NCBI GenBank assembly: GCA_947095535.1
Contig: OX352772.1
Span: 147,812,568-147,876,567, forward strand
Origin: Poecilobothrus nobilitatus
Lineage: Eukaryota; Arthropoda; Insecta; Diptera; Dolichopodidae
Direction: 5' to 3'
Length of the DNA: 64,000 bases
Position 1 is the first letter of the stretch; each line of letters opens with the position of its first letter. Below are positions 45,293 to 56,792 of this stretch, piece after piece. Both the position numbers and the translations under genes were made by a program. Under the pieces are notes generated by a model that did not search any database, was not told where the DNA came from, and saw nothing but the letters and a program-made list of their open reading frames with translations.

Positions 45293-47110
45293 AAAAAAAC
45301 GAGGAAGAGTGCAGTAGAGTAGACTGTGTCAACTCTGGGATACCCGTATGAACGTAATATATCCTGTTTCTAAAAAACTTCATCATCTTTTAAAAACATT
45401 CAGATGTTTTAGTACCGAACTACAGAGATATATTTATGTAAATTGTGGAGTTGTATGACAGCTACACGAATCTATTGCGCCTAGCTTCATTAAGTTCCAA
45501 GAAGACCTGAATGCAAGAAGCCTTTGACCTGCTTTAGACCAATCAAATTTTACAAAAGTTTTTGGCATGCAACTCGACACTTTTTCACTAAATTTCAGAT
45601 AGCTAGCTTCAATAGACACTGAGTTATTTTCATTTAAAAAGAAAAGTTGTATGGCAACTATCCGAACCTGTCACATCATCACAACCAAATTTTACAGAAG
45701 TTGTTGCCATAAAACTGTATCAACATTTTTGCAAAATTTCAGATACCTTGATTGAATAGACACTGGGTTATTTCCATTTAAAGAAAGAAGTTGTATGGCA
45801 GCTACTCGAACCCGACGGCCAAAAATGCTGGAGTTAAATAGCAAAACTAACAATTTTGTAAAAGTGAAGTAAAAAAAATGTCAGCCTCCTAGCTCCTTTA
45901 TTTTTTGAGTTATTGTGCGGACGGACACTGAGTTATTTTCATTTAAAAAGAGAAGTTGTATGGCAGCTATCCGAACTCGTAGCACCACCACAACCAAATT
46001 TTGCAGAATTTGTTGCCATAAAACTTGATCCTCATTCGCAAAATTTCAGACACCTAGATTGGATAGACACTGGGTTATTTCCATTTAAAGAAAGAAGTTG
46101 TATGGCGGCTACTCGAGCCCGGCGGCCGAAAATGCTGGAGTTAAATAGCAAAACTAACAATTTTGCAAAAGTGACGTAAAAAAAATGTCAGCCTCCTAGC
46201 TCCTTTATTTTTTGAGTTATCGTGCGGACGGACATTGAGTGATTTTCATTTAAAAAGAGAAGTTGTATGGCAGCTACCCGAATCCATCACACCACCACAA
46301 CCAAATTTTGCAGAAGTTGTCGCCATAAAACTTGATCATCATTCGCAAAATTTCAAATACCTAGATTGAATAGACACTGTGTTATTTCCATTTAAAGAAA
46401 GAAGTTGTATGGCAACTACTAGAACCCGGCGGCCGAAAATGCTGGAGTTAAATAGCAAAACTAACAATTTTGCAAAAAAGACGTACAAAAAATGTCAGCC
46501 TCCTGGCTCCTTTATTTTTTGAATTATCGTGCGGGCGGACATTGAGTGATTTTCATTTAAAAAGAGAAGTTGTATGGCAGCTACCCGAATCCGTCACACC
46601 ACCACAACCAAATTTTGCAGAAGTTGTTCCCATAAAACTTGATCATCATTCGCAAAATTTCAGATACCTAGATTGAGTAGACACTGTGTTATTTCCATTT
46701 AAAGAAAGAAGTTGTATGGCAGCTACTCGAACCCGGCGGCCGAAAATGCTGTAGTTAAATAACAAAACTAACAATTTTGTAAAAGTGAAGTAAAAAAAAT
46801 GTCAGCCTCCTACCTCCTTTATTTTTTGAGTTATTGTGCGGACGGACACTGAGTTATTTTCATTTAAAAAGAGAAGTTGTATGGCAGCTATCCGAACTCG
46901 TAGCACCACCACAACCAAATTTTGCAGAATTTGTTGCCATAAAACTTGATCCTCATTCGCAAAATTTCAGACACCTAGATTGGATAGACACTGGGTTATT
47001 TCCATTTAAAGAAAGAAGTTGTATGGCAACTACTCGAACCCGGCGGCCGAAAATGCTGGAGTTAAATAGCAAAACTAACAATTTTGCAAAAAAGACGTAC
47101 AAAAAATGTC
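45293..47110 (-). mobile_element. Helentron-related element with ~307-bp higher-order tandem repeats (truncated)
   Basis: The left end (acgaggaagagtgcag..., then gtcaact and tacccgtatg) is a diverged inverse of the 3' terminus of HINE family 1, so the element reads on the minus strand. Inside are five tandem units, with the landmark gagt(t/g)atttt at 45621, 45930, 46237, 46544 and 46851 (spacing 309, 307, 307, 307). Each unit consists of two related halves, both holding gttgtatggcagctac-type text. A gacggacatt or gacggacact phrase occurs at most unit starts. The other end is missing. ORFs in it repeat with the units and are not genes. Confidence 0.72.
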
Positions 47111-47405
47111 AAAATGTTTCTCTTTTAAAAAATTCAAATTTCAATGTATGTAGTATTTTATGCTCTTATGACCAAGGCCCTTGAGTATGATTGTGGTACG
47201 TATTATTTATTGTTCGTATCGAGACTCACATCAATTATCAGACCATGAAGTGCAGAGAGTAAAAGCCTAATAATGGGTCAGCTTTTAACAAACTTACACG
47301 TAGTCTTATGTAAAAAAATAGTGAGCCAACTATAAATCTGGAAATAACACAAAAACCGTTTACTTTATTCAAGTTGGTCCAAAGAGAAAATTAAAGTTGC
47401 ATCTT
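47111..47405. other. Spacer between two Helentron-type elements
   Basis: No gene. Contains the block at about 47240-47310 that resembles 15715-15790. Confidence 0.35.
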
Positions 47406-48900
47406 TATACTCGTACGATAGGATCGGGTATAATAAAATTACTCCACCGTTTGTAACACCTCGAAATAAGCGAGCTAGATATAACAACGCTAACTCAAAA
47501 ACTAAAAAAGCTAGAATCTTGAAATTTACACAAAATATTCTTGGAGTAATTTGTAGGTTTCCTATTTTTTTTGGTTGAGTTTGGACCAAACCTTAAGGTA
47601 GCTCTCGAACACCTAACTTTTAGATCCCCACATTTTTTTTGAAATAGAGCTATGAAATTTTAACTGCTGATAGATCTCACAAAAATATTAATTTTATTTT
47701 TAATAACTTTTTTTTGTAGCCCCACCCGTTACGGAGGTACAGCTTCCCAAAGGTTCAAAAAAGCTCTATATTCAAATTGTTATAGCACAAGTTGTATAAG
47801 GTGTATCTTCATTTTGAAAACGCCAAACGATTACTACTTTCATTAGCTTTAAAAGTATGTATACAATAAATATATATTTGTGGCATAAGGTGTCTTAATT
47901 TACCGTTATGCGAAACTCAAATTTTGCAAAATTCTTTATCCTTCTATCTTCTAAACGGTTAAAGTTGGAAACTTGAAATTTTGACAGAAGTTAGATCTTT
48001 GAAAATTATGAGTCATTTCAGAATTTTTTTTTTGTATCACTCCCCGTTTAGGAGCTGGAAGGGGTCAAAAACTGAAAATGTCCTATTTTTAAACACCTGT
48101 AACTTGAACACCTGTTAAAATTTTTTTGAAGTAATACACAAAAAGCTTCAACATTATACTCTTATTTCTGTTAACAACTTTTTTTAATAACATAGGGTTA
48201 TTTTATAATTGACGAAAGTGTTACTTGATTTTTTTCAAATTTTCTAACAAATTTTTTTAACGAATTTTTTCCATTTTGTTTTACTCGATAATTTGAAATT
48301 GTTGAGAATATAATGCGTAGTACAAAAAAATGTAATTAAATAAACAACATAACGGTTGCTTGAAGAATTTTTATTTATATGATATTGATATATATACATA
48401 CTTATATAATATCATGTTTATTTACATATCGTATATGTCACTAGTGAATGAATGATAAGAGTATAGATGTATATTACATAGCGCCGTATTTACATACATA
48501 TATGTATTTTATTGTACTTATAAGAAATTATTCTGTCAATGGAATATTTAAATAAAATATAATATAATATTTAAAATTATATTTACTATTTTGTACTAAG
48601 TAAATTTAATATACATTTACCGCTTAGTATTAAATGGTACTATAGAATATCTGAAAAAGTTTTGGATTGATAATCGTTATGTGGAAGGTTAGAATCTGCT
48701 TTTGAAGAATGTATAAACATATAGTTTGAATATATGTACAACCCATAATTCTAGAAATTATAAAATTCACCCAAATTATTTTAAAATACTAAAATATTAA
48801 AAAAATAATATTGTAAGCAAAGTGACAGGCTGTGAACATACTAACGGTTCGTACGGGTATCTAAGAGTTGACAAAGTCAACTGTATTCTTCCTCGTTTTT
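47406..48900 (+). mobile_element. HINE family 1, copy 2
   Basis: Same ends as copy 1. The 5' subterminal repeat is mutated (atactcgtacg at 47407-47417); the 3' inverse cgtacgggtat is at 48850-48860; the stem-loop at 48866-48882 is a perfect palindrome here (AGTTGAC/GTCAACT). The TCCG tract has been deleted. No protein. Confidence 0.82.
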
Positions 48901-50409
48901 ACATAATTCATTAAAGACAAATATTATTAAATATAATATTTTCATTCATAAATATGCATTTAAAAAATTCCTTTAAATTTTTTATTTTAAAAGCTTCTTA
49001 AGATAAAATGCCTCCATAATAGTATACGTCGAGACTACTTTCATACTTACTTTAAAATTTTGTACACGCTTATATGGCTATAATCGAGACTCACAACAAT
49101 AATGAAATTATTCATGTGCGCGATATCGACCACATTCATGTGTTTCCAGTTCTTGGCCTGTTTACTTAGGTTTTGATTCGTATTACCTATATTATTTTAT
49201 CATTGAAACAGTGACACTCTACATACTAACAAAAGTACTGACTTACAGAGTACAACCAGATAACAGACATGACGTGAGAGTTGGAAATAGAAATATTAAC
49301 AATAACAATATGAAAATTTAAGAGACAGTGAAAAATGTTTGTTCCTTAAATTAAAAGTAGTTAATTTTTTGTTTTGGTTTATAGGATTTTACTTATCTAT
49401 GTTGTATATTGTATTGTGGCCAGTGTCAGTCCAGTGGAAAACTTTTTTTAAATTGTTCAACAGCTTCTCTTATTTGAAAGATTTCGAATTTAAAATATCA
49501 AAGATGTTAAAAATGGTTACTATTACAATTTAGTAAGTATCATAAAATCGATTTCTTTTTGACTGGATGGAGTGTGAATTTTAAAAATGTTAAAGAATAA
49601 GTACATATATGTATTACTGTATTTACTGAATAATAGATAAATTTTTGCTATGTATGGGCTGCACATTTGAGAGTTTTGAGAATTGAAACATTTTTAAAAT
49701 AATATGTCTTATATTAAATGCAAAGTTCATGAGTTTCAGTTAAGAACTAATATGTAAATGCCTATATATTATAATAATAAATTTTTGAGTTTATTTTATA
49801 ATAAATTTATTTATAAGAATTAATAATACATATATAAATATGAATTAAAAAAATTGTAATATGGTTTTTTTAATGCAATAAATAATATTTATGTTTTCCG
49901 TTCTGGAACTCTCTGGCTTTTTATTGCGCCATCTTAATGTGCAAATAAAAGACTGGGCCGTAAGTTGTCGAATTGAAGATTTTAAAGTAATATGTAATTA
50001 AAAAAAGTACCTAATTGTAATTTTAATTTTTTTTATATGTGACTCTCTTATTAATATATGTATACCTGGCATAATATGTAGTCCAATTTTAAGGATTTGT
50101 TTTTAATAATTTAAAAGTTCTTTACAGTTTACTTTTTGTTATAATTTTCCTTAAAGTATTTATTTAGTTTAACGTTTTGGTAATAAGTTGTGGTTTGCTA
50201 AAGTGGTAGTCCGGCTGTAACACCCAATCTATTCACGAAACAGAACGAATCCTCGCTGACACATCACGAACTTAGACAACAACTTTCGGCTTTCAAAAAC
50301 GGACAACATGTACACTATGTAGCTGTATTTTAATCTAGATTTGCTTTTCGAGCAACGGGCAAATACTAGTATTCATTATTTTCGTCATTTTCTATATATT
50401 TTTTATTAG
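48901..50409. other. A+T-rich region, no gene; may contain decayed LTR sequence
   Basis: No ORF of interest. Because an errantivirus env ends just to the right (minus strand), its 3' LTR could lie in 50160-50400, but I see no clear polypurine tract or matching LTR. Confidence 0.35.
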
Positions 50410-52050
50410 GCAAAAGAGTGATAGGTTTTAAATCAGTTTCAATATAATTTAGTGGAATTTTAATTGCAGTTATATAATTTTTAATTCATTTTTATAATTC
50501 ATAATACCTATTTAACTTAATTTTAATTTATAAAAATCAATTTGATATAATTCTATTTCCTCTGCAGTTAATATGCTAAGATGTATTAAATTATATTTAG
50601 CTGATGCAATATTGTCTTGAATTTGGTTTATCTTATTTTCTAAAAATCTTAATTTTATTATTTGATCTAAGTATAATGAATATCTTATAATTTGTTTACT
50701 TTTTTTTGTATTTCATTAATGGCTTCTGTCTTTTTAGTTTTGTCTTGTTCTATTGTCTTTTTAAGAATAGTTATAGTTCCGTTAAATTGTGAATTTATAG
50801 AGATTTGTTGATTTAGTTTAGCAATGTCGTTGGGATCGTTTTCATCAATAGTTTTTAAATGTTCTAATATTTTTTCTCGGTCTTCATCGTCCATTGTGCC
50901 GAATAATCAGTTTTCCCTGCCTATAAAATTAATTAGACCTCTCCTAATACTATTTTTTGTTGGCATGATTTGATTTTTGCTCTAATTGTTTTAATTTCTG
51001 TTATCCATTTATTTTTTTTAAATTTTTGTTATCCATTTCTTCTTCTTGTATAGTATTTTCTATTTGTGTAAGCATATTATCTTTTTTTTTTCCTAAGGGA
51101 GGTGGGAATCTTTCAAAGACACAAAGAATTTCCCCTTGATAGTGTCAGATGCTTACTGACTAAACCCACCTCCCCCTTTAGCCAATAAAGTGGGATGAAA
51201 CCCTTACCTGCGAACGCAGTATATTGGCTAAGGAGTAGGGATAGGAAAGAATATTAAAATGGATACGGAAACATTGAATTGGGGGAGTGAGACTGTAAGG
51301 AAACAATGAATCCGCCTATTATTATTATTTTGCTAACAGTGACTAAAGCCGTCACAACAGTTACAACATGTAGTAGTAGTATATATATTACATGAGGTAA
51401 TTATTGAAGGCAACTCCCACTGTCACTGTAGCGGCTGTTATTATTGGTATTAATATTCTTATTAATATTATTATTATTTTACAATAGAGTCAGCGCCATC
51501 AGTTGATTACAGCGTGCAGCAGTATATAACACCTTACTTGCATGATATAACCAAAGATAGCCCCACTGTAATAGCTATTATTATTATTATAATTATTGTT
51601 ATATTATTATTGTACTATTTATTATACTATTTAATTATTGTACTATTATTATTATTATTATTATTATTACTATTATTATTACTATTATTATTACTATTAT
51701 TATTATTATTTTACCACAGAGTCAGCGGCATCAGTGGATTACAACGTACAGCAGTATATAACACCTTACTTGCATGATATAACCAAAGATGGCTCTACTG
51801 TAGCAGCTATTATTATTACTATTATTATTATTATTATAATTATTGCTTTATTACTATTATTATTATTATTGTTTTATTACTATTACTATTATTATTATAA
51901 TTATTATTACTATTATTATTATTATTACTATTATTGTTATTATTGTTATTATTTTACTACAGAGTCAGCGCCATCCGTGAATTACAACATGCAGCAGTAT
52001 ATAACACCTTACTTGCATGATATAACCAAATATGGCTCCACTGTAGCAGC

Positions 52051-52084
<34 letters not shown>

Positions 52085-52454
52085 ATTATTGTTATTATTA
52101 TTACTATTATTATTATTATTATTATTATTAATATTATTATTGTTATTATTACTAATATTAATTATACTATATACATTATTACGATATAAAAGTACTACAT
52201 ATTTTTTATTTATGACCTGACCGGGGTTTGTACCCAAGACCCTTCGATTGAAAGGTTGGCGACTTAACCACTGCGCCATGAATCAGATTAATATTACCTA
52301 TTTCTTTTGGATTTATGATATGTAAAATTGTATTAGTTTTATGTACTATTTCTACATGTTGAAGTTTTATTTGAATATAACCGGCTTCTTCGTGAATTGG
52401 ATTAACTTGAAGTAGACCTACAGTCAATTGTGTTGGTAGGATTATTAACAGCAA
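50410..52454 (-). pseudogene. env: Errantivirus env (F-protein-like), broken and carrying a nested repeat
   Basis: Envelope protein of a gypsy-type insect endogenous retrovirus, related in family terms to baculovirus F proteins. Read on the minus strand, a hydrophobic signal-like start overlaps the end of pol at about 52490-52430. The N-terminal text includes LHIINPKEI. At about 52283 a tRNA-headed repeat interrupts it and env resumes at about 51097. The region with RGLINFIG and TMDDEDREKI (about 50945-50860) corresponds to the fusion-peptide neighbourhood of the family. The stretch with HLSILTAEEI lies near 50590-50560, and a short cytoplasmic-tail-like end lies near 50410. Several frames and stops make it non-functional. 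Confidence 0.75.
51098..52283 (-). repeat. tRNA-headed SINE-like repeat with (TTA)n-separated tandem cores
   Basis: On the minus strand it starts with a tRNA-like head: A-box-like tggcgcagtgg (52278-52268) and a B-box-like gggtacaaacccc (52235-52223). Three ~88-bp core units follow (starts in plus coordinates 51487, 51719 and 51962), each separated by ~150 bases of ATT/TTA microsatellite, and then a ~370-bp tail with caccctcccc-type words (cccacctccccctttagcc near 51165). It interrupts env. Long ORFs of Ile/Leu/Tyr/Asn through it are products of the trinucleotide repeat. Confidence 0.7.
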
Positions 52455-52459
52455 TATTA

Positions 52460-53086
52460 TTACGGATGTTGAAAACCTAAAATTTTTAAAAGTCTTTTAA
52501 TGTTCGAATAATGCACATTTAATAAAGGCTTATGTTTATAATATGGTTCGTCCTTATGTCTGAGTCTTTTATAATTTCTAATAGCCCCTATTGATCTATT
52601 TTCTACATAGTGTTCTCTATTCGAGTTTCTTTTATTTTTAATTTGAGTTTTCATCTTATTTATATTTATTTGCGATTTACTAACATCTACACTTTCTTTA
52701 CCTTCTCTAGGTGTTTATTTTATTGTAGAATGATAGCGATCGTTATAGCTTCCCATAGCCATCTGTATGTTCATCCCAATTGAAAGTTAACTATCCACAA
52801 TTCCTATTATTTTTTTTAAGAGGGTTGAGTGTAAGTCCCTCTATATCAGCATTTCCAGTGTGATTATTTGCTTTTGTTTGATGAGTTTCAACATTTTCAC
52901 TATTTAAATACTCAGTTAGTTGTTCAGCTCTAAATTCATTGCTCATAATTATTTTTTTTGGCTTTCCAAATTTTGTAAAATGCTCCATTATAATTGTTTT
53001 CTTTACTCTCCAGTTGCTATCTGTTATATCATATGCTGAGACAAATTTTATTAATTTATCTATTACTGTAATAAAGGGTTTTTTTT
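52460..53086 (-). pseudogene. pol: Errantivirus pol, integrase core and C-terminus (split by HINE copy 3)
   Basis: Read on the minus strand from the HINE boundary: PFITVIDKLIKFVSA (first catalytic Asp), IIMSNEFRA (the second catalytic Asp position has become Ser), then HTGNADIE (third position). After a frameshifted stretch the C-terminal tail (IRNYKRLRHKDEP ... YSNIKRLLKILGF) ends at 52460. Its upstream half continues at 54682. The env frame overlaps its end, as in gypsy-type elements. Confidence 0.8.
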
Positions 53087-54681
53087 TATACCCGTACGGT
53101 AGGATCGGGTATAATAAAATTACTCCTCCGTTTGTAACACCTCGAAATAAGCGAGCTAGATATACCTTCAAAGGTATGGATCGGATCAGAAAAAAATTCT
53201 AAAACTTTTGAGCCATGTCCGTCCGTCCGTCCTTCCGTCCGTCCGTCAGCACGCTAACTCAAAAACTAAGAAAGCTAGAATCTTGAAATTTACACAAAAT
53301 ATTCTGGGAGTAATTTGTAGGTTCCCTATTTTTTTTGGTTGAGTTTAGACCAAGCCTTAGGGTAGCTCTCGAACACCTAACTTTTAGATCCCCACATTTT
53401 TTCTGAAATAGAGCTATGAAATTTTAACTGCTGATAGATGTCACAAAAATATTAATTTTATGTTTAATAACTTTTTTTTGTACCCCCACCCGTTACAGAA
53501 CTACAGCTTCCCAAAGGTTCAAAAAAGTTCTATATTTAAATTGTTATAGCACAAGTTGTATAAGGTATGTCTTCATTTTGAAAACGCCAAACGATTACTA
53601 CTTTTATTAGCTTTAAAACTATATATACAATAAATATATTTTTGTGGCATACGGTGTCTTAATTTACCGTTATGCGAAACTAAAATTTTGCAAAATCCTT
53701 TAACCCTTCTATCTTCTAAACGGTTTAAGTTGGAAACTTGAAATTTTGACAGAAGTTAGATCTTTAAAAATAAGTATGAGTTATTTCAGAAATTTTTTTT
53801 GTATCGCCCCCCGTTTAGGAGCTGTAAGGGGTCAAAAACTGAAAATTTTCAATTTTTAAACACCTGTAACTTGAACACCTGTTAAAATTTTTTTGAAGTA
53901 ATACACAAAAATTAAAGCTTCAATATTATTCTCTTATTTCTGTTAACAACTTTATTTAATAATATATGGTTCCTTTATAATTGACAAAAGAGTTACTTGA
54001 TTTTTTCAAATTTTCTAACAAATATATATTTCTTTAACTAATTTTTTCTTTTTGCATTTTGTTTTACTCGATAATTTGAAATTGTTGAGGATATAATGCG
54101 TAGTACAAAAAAATGTAAATAAATAAACAACATAACGGTTGCTTGAAGAATGTTTGTTTATATGATATTGATATATATACATATACTTATATAATATCAT
54201 GTTTATTTACAATATATCGTATATGTCACTAGTGAATGAATGATAAGAGTATAGATGTATATTATATAGGGCCGTATTTACATACATATATGAATTTTAT
54301 TGTACTTATAAGAAATTATTATGTCAATGGAATATTTAAATATAATATAATATAATATTTAAAATTATATTTATTATTTTGTACTAAGTAAATTTAATAT
54401 ACATTTACCGCTTAGTATTAAATGGTACTATAGAATATTTGAAAAAGTTTTGGATTGATAATCGTTATGTGGAAGGTTAGAATTTGTTTTGAAATGTATA
54501 AACATATAGTTTGAATATATCTACAACCCATAGTTCTAGAAATTATAAAATTCACCCAAATTATTTTAAAATACTAAAATATTTAAAAAAAAATATTCTA
54601 AGCAGAGTGACAGGCTGTGAACATACTAACGGTTCGTACGGGTATCTAAGAGTTGACAAAGGCAACTGTATTCTTCCTCGT
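53087..54681 (+). mobile_element. HINE family 1, copy 3, nested in errantivirus integrase
   Basis: 5' subterminal repeat atacccgtacg at 53088-53098, TCCG tract at about 53219-53247, 3' inverse cgtacgggtat at 54635-54645, stem-loop at 54651-54667. The flanks are the two halves of one integrase reading frame (minus strand: ...GHISF and KKPFITVID...), so the empty site can be deduced: a T-run, with no clear target duplication, as expected for Helentrons that insert between T and T. This is the clearest proof that the family moved as a unit with these ends. Confidence 0.88.
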
Positions 54682-55120
54682 TTTTAAATGAAATATGTCC
54701 AAATGTAGGTAAAATTTCGTTATTTTCTTTCGGTGTTTCTGTAAATGCAAATTTGGGTTTTATTGGTTTTCGATCATACTTAATTTGTTGACATTTTTCT
54801 CAATTATTAATAATTAAATGAATATGATATTTCAAATTAGGAAAATAAATTTTGTTCTTTAAATTGTAGTAACATTCAATTATTCCACTGTGCATAGATT
54901 CTTTAGTGTGGTAAAGCGATAGTTGTTTATATAATTCTTCTTCAGTTTTTATTTCTTTAGCTCTTTTTGTACTTCGTATAAATTTTATTTTTGAATCGAA
55001 TGAAAACATTGATATTAAAATTAGTTGTATTTTATGATAGTCAGTATCAGATACTTCCGAATAAATGCTTGTATATCCTTTCTTGATATAACGTTTTAAA
55101 ATAGGAAGCGGTACGAAATC
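54682..55120 (-). pseudogene. pol: Errantivirus pol, integrase N-terminal part
   Basis: On the minus strand the HHCC zinc finger is visible: LYHTKESMHSG (about 54930-54898), then EKCQQIKYDRKPIKPK (about 54800). The first cysteine codon of CxxC has become TGA. It continues with ETPKENNEILPTFGHISF up to the HINE insertion at 54682. Upstream it begins near 55120 with LKRYIKKGYTSIYSEV, matching the relic at 13-15 kb. RT is not present upstream. Confidence 0.82.
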
Positions 55121-55245
55121 TCGAAATTTTTAATCTCGCTCTTTAAATTCACGCTTTTTTAAATTTCGCTTTTTAAATTCTCGCTTTTTTAAAATTTCGC
55201 TCTTCAAAATTTCGCCTTTTTAAAATTTCGCTTTGTAATAACAAA
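55112..55245. repeat. Short minisatellite of (T)n-aaatttcgct units
   Basis: About seven imperfect units of 15-20 bases with the core aa(a/t)tt(t)cgct run from 55112 to 55245. It lies at the edge of the errantivirus relic and may mark a broken end. Confidence 0.7.
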
Positions 55246-55855
55246 CAATATCGAAAAATTTTTATTTTTCAAATTGCAAAAATTTTTTAATTTTCTGTTT
55301 TGTTTTAGACATTTAGACAATTTTATTACAAAAGTAATCCACATTTTCAGTTTTATTTTAAATAAACAACAAAATAAATATCCCACATATTATAACAAAA
55401 ATTAAATTAATTTTCTAAAATACAAAAAAAAATGTAATTTATATTTATATTTTCTGCAATTCTTTTTATAAAGTGTAATATACTCATTGTTTTTCTCTTT
55501 TTTATTATTCTTTCTATTTTGTCTTTTTTTTTATAGCCGATCTTTTTGTCGGGATACGTATTTCGCCGTTTTCCATTTTCTCCAACCTTGTCAGAGCAAC
55601 TATAAGTTATTTCCCCATTTCTCTCACCAATTTATAAACGCCAACATGGGATTTACCAACCACAACCTTTTAAATTAATTTAAAATAATTATATCAACAT
55701 ACAATCATTATATTATTAATTATCTTTTTAAAAATATTTTATATGAAATTTTTTTTTTTTTGTTTACATTGATATTACAAACATAAATGTAATGCAATAT
55801 TATTGAACAATCGGCTACTAAGGCCATTATAGGTTTATACTATTATTAAATGTCA
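55246..55855. other. A+T-rich stretch with a short minus-strand relic
   Basis: At about 55665-55530 the minus strand reads KSHVGVYKLVREMGK and MENGEIRIPTKR, which looks like a small piece of a retroelement protein, but I cannot name it. The rest holds nothing I recognise. Confidence 0.3.
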
Positions 55856-55856
55856 T

Positions 55857-56404
55857 AGGCATAAAGAAAGGTCTTCGCTATGAAATTGTAAAAAATAGCA
55901 TTTTCGATGAATACTTATGTATAGAACTGTGCTTCATATCATTACAATTACAGCAAAAAAAACAAAATATTCATAATTTCTATTTATGCATCAAATAGAA
56001 ATTCCCATAATTTTTTAAGAGAACTCGAAAAAATATTTGTAACATTAAATCTAAACAATCTTAATAATTTGTATATATTAACGGGCGATTTCAATGCCAA
56101 ACATACATCATGGCTTAATACTTCAAACAATGCTAGAGGTATACAACTATACAAATGGTTGCAAAACAATAAAATAATTTATAAAAGTAATCTTATATTG
56201 ACTGATGCACCAACACTACCTCCTGCAAACTCTTATATAGATCTCGTAATTACAGATGTTAGAATTAACATAAACTTACACAAGAATAAACTCACCACGA
56301 TTCGGTATGATAGTGATCACAATGCCATATGCACATTCGAGAAAAACATCATCAGAGATTATTCTAAATTTAACTTAGTGGTTAGTATATCAGTTATGTT
56401 TTAA
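55857..56404 (+). pseudogene. LINE endonuclease (APE type), fragment
   Basis: Motifs in order: ISIYASNRNSH (about 55975), YILTGDFNAKHTSW (about 56070-56112), SYIDLVITD (about 56232) and YDSDHNAI (about 56305). These are the central and C-terminal active-site motifs of APE endonucleases in I/R1/Jockey-type LINEs. The catalytic Asn, Asp and His are kept. One frame change lies near 55955 (A run). No RT follows; the fragment ends at a TAA at 56404. A new LINE type for this window. Confidence 0.82.
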
Positions 56405-56792
56405 TTTGAAATTTAAAAAGTTTAAGCTATAGTGCCGAATATTGGTAAAGATATTAAAAGTTTTTAAAGTTTGCTTTAAATACAAAATTAAAAAAAGTTT
56501 TAAAACTTGATTTGAATACATTTAAGTTTTAAGTTGAACGGTTGCAATTAAATAAAATATTATAACAAAACATTCCATCTTAAAATTATTTTGTATACAT
56601 TTAATAAAAGCGGTTTAAATAAAACGGTAAAAATTATATTGTTAATAATATAAGCCGTGGTCATGAAATACAAATTGAAAACGTGATCAAGTTCAAGTTC
56701 AAGTTAAAAGTAAAAAAATTTAATAAAACCTGGGTTTAAAAGCTGGGTTTAATATTGCGTTTCTTACTAAAAGTTTATAAATTATTTTTTCA
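56405..56792. other. A+T-rich spacer
   Basis: Several similar phrases (aaagtttaaa, gttttaaaact, aagttcaagttcaagtt) but no gene. Confidence 0.35.

Noticed and set aside
45293..47110. CRISPR array
   Set aside because: Units are ~307 bp of continuous repeat without short spacers, in a eukaryotic context.
45913..47184. ORFs of 68-116 codons with similar sequence in the 45.9-47.2 kb region
   Set aside because: They recur with the ~307-bp tandem unit and have no domain; products of a repeat, not genes.
49339..49533. 64-codon ORF with hydrophobic residues
   Set aside because: No domain, low complexity, no context; chance ORF.
51514..52279. Long ORFs of poly-Ile/Leu, poly-Tyr and poly-Asn
   Set aside because: Translations of the TTA/ATT microsatellite in different frames.
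52200..52283. Functional tRNA gene
   Set aside because: The A-box-like part is good but the B-box is altered, no clean cloverleaf is apparent and a repeat body is attached; better read as a SINE head or tRNA relic.
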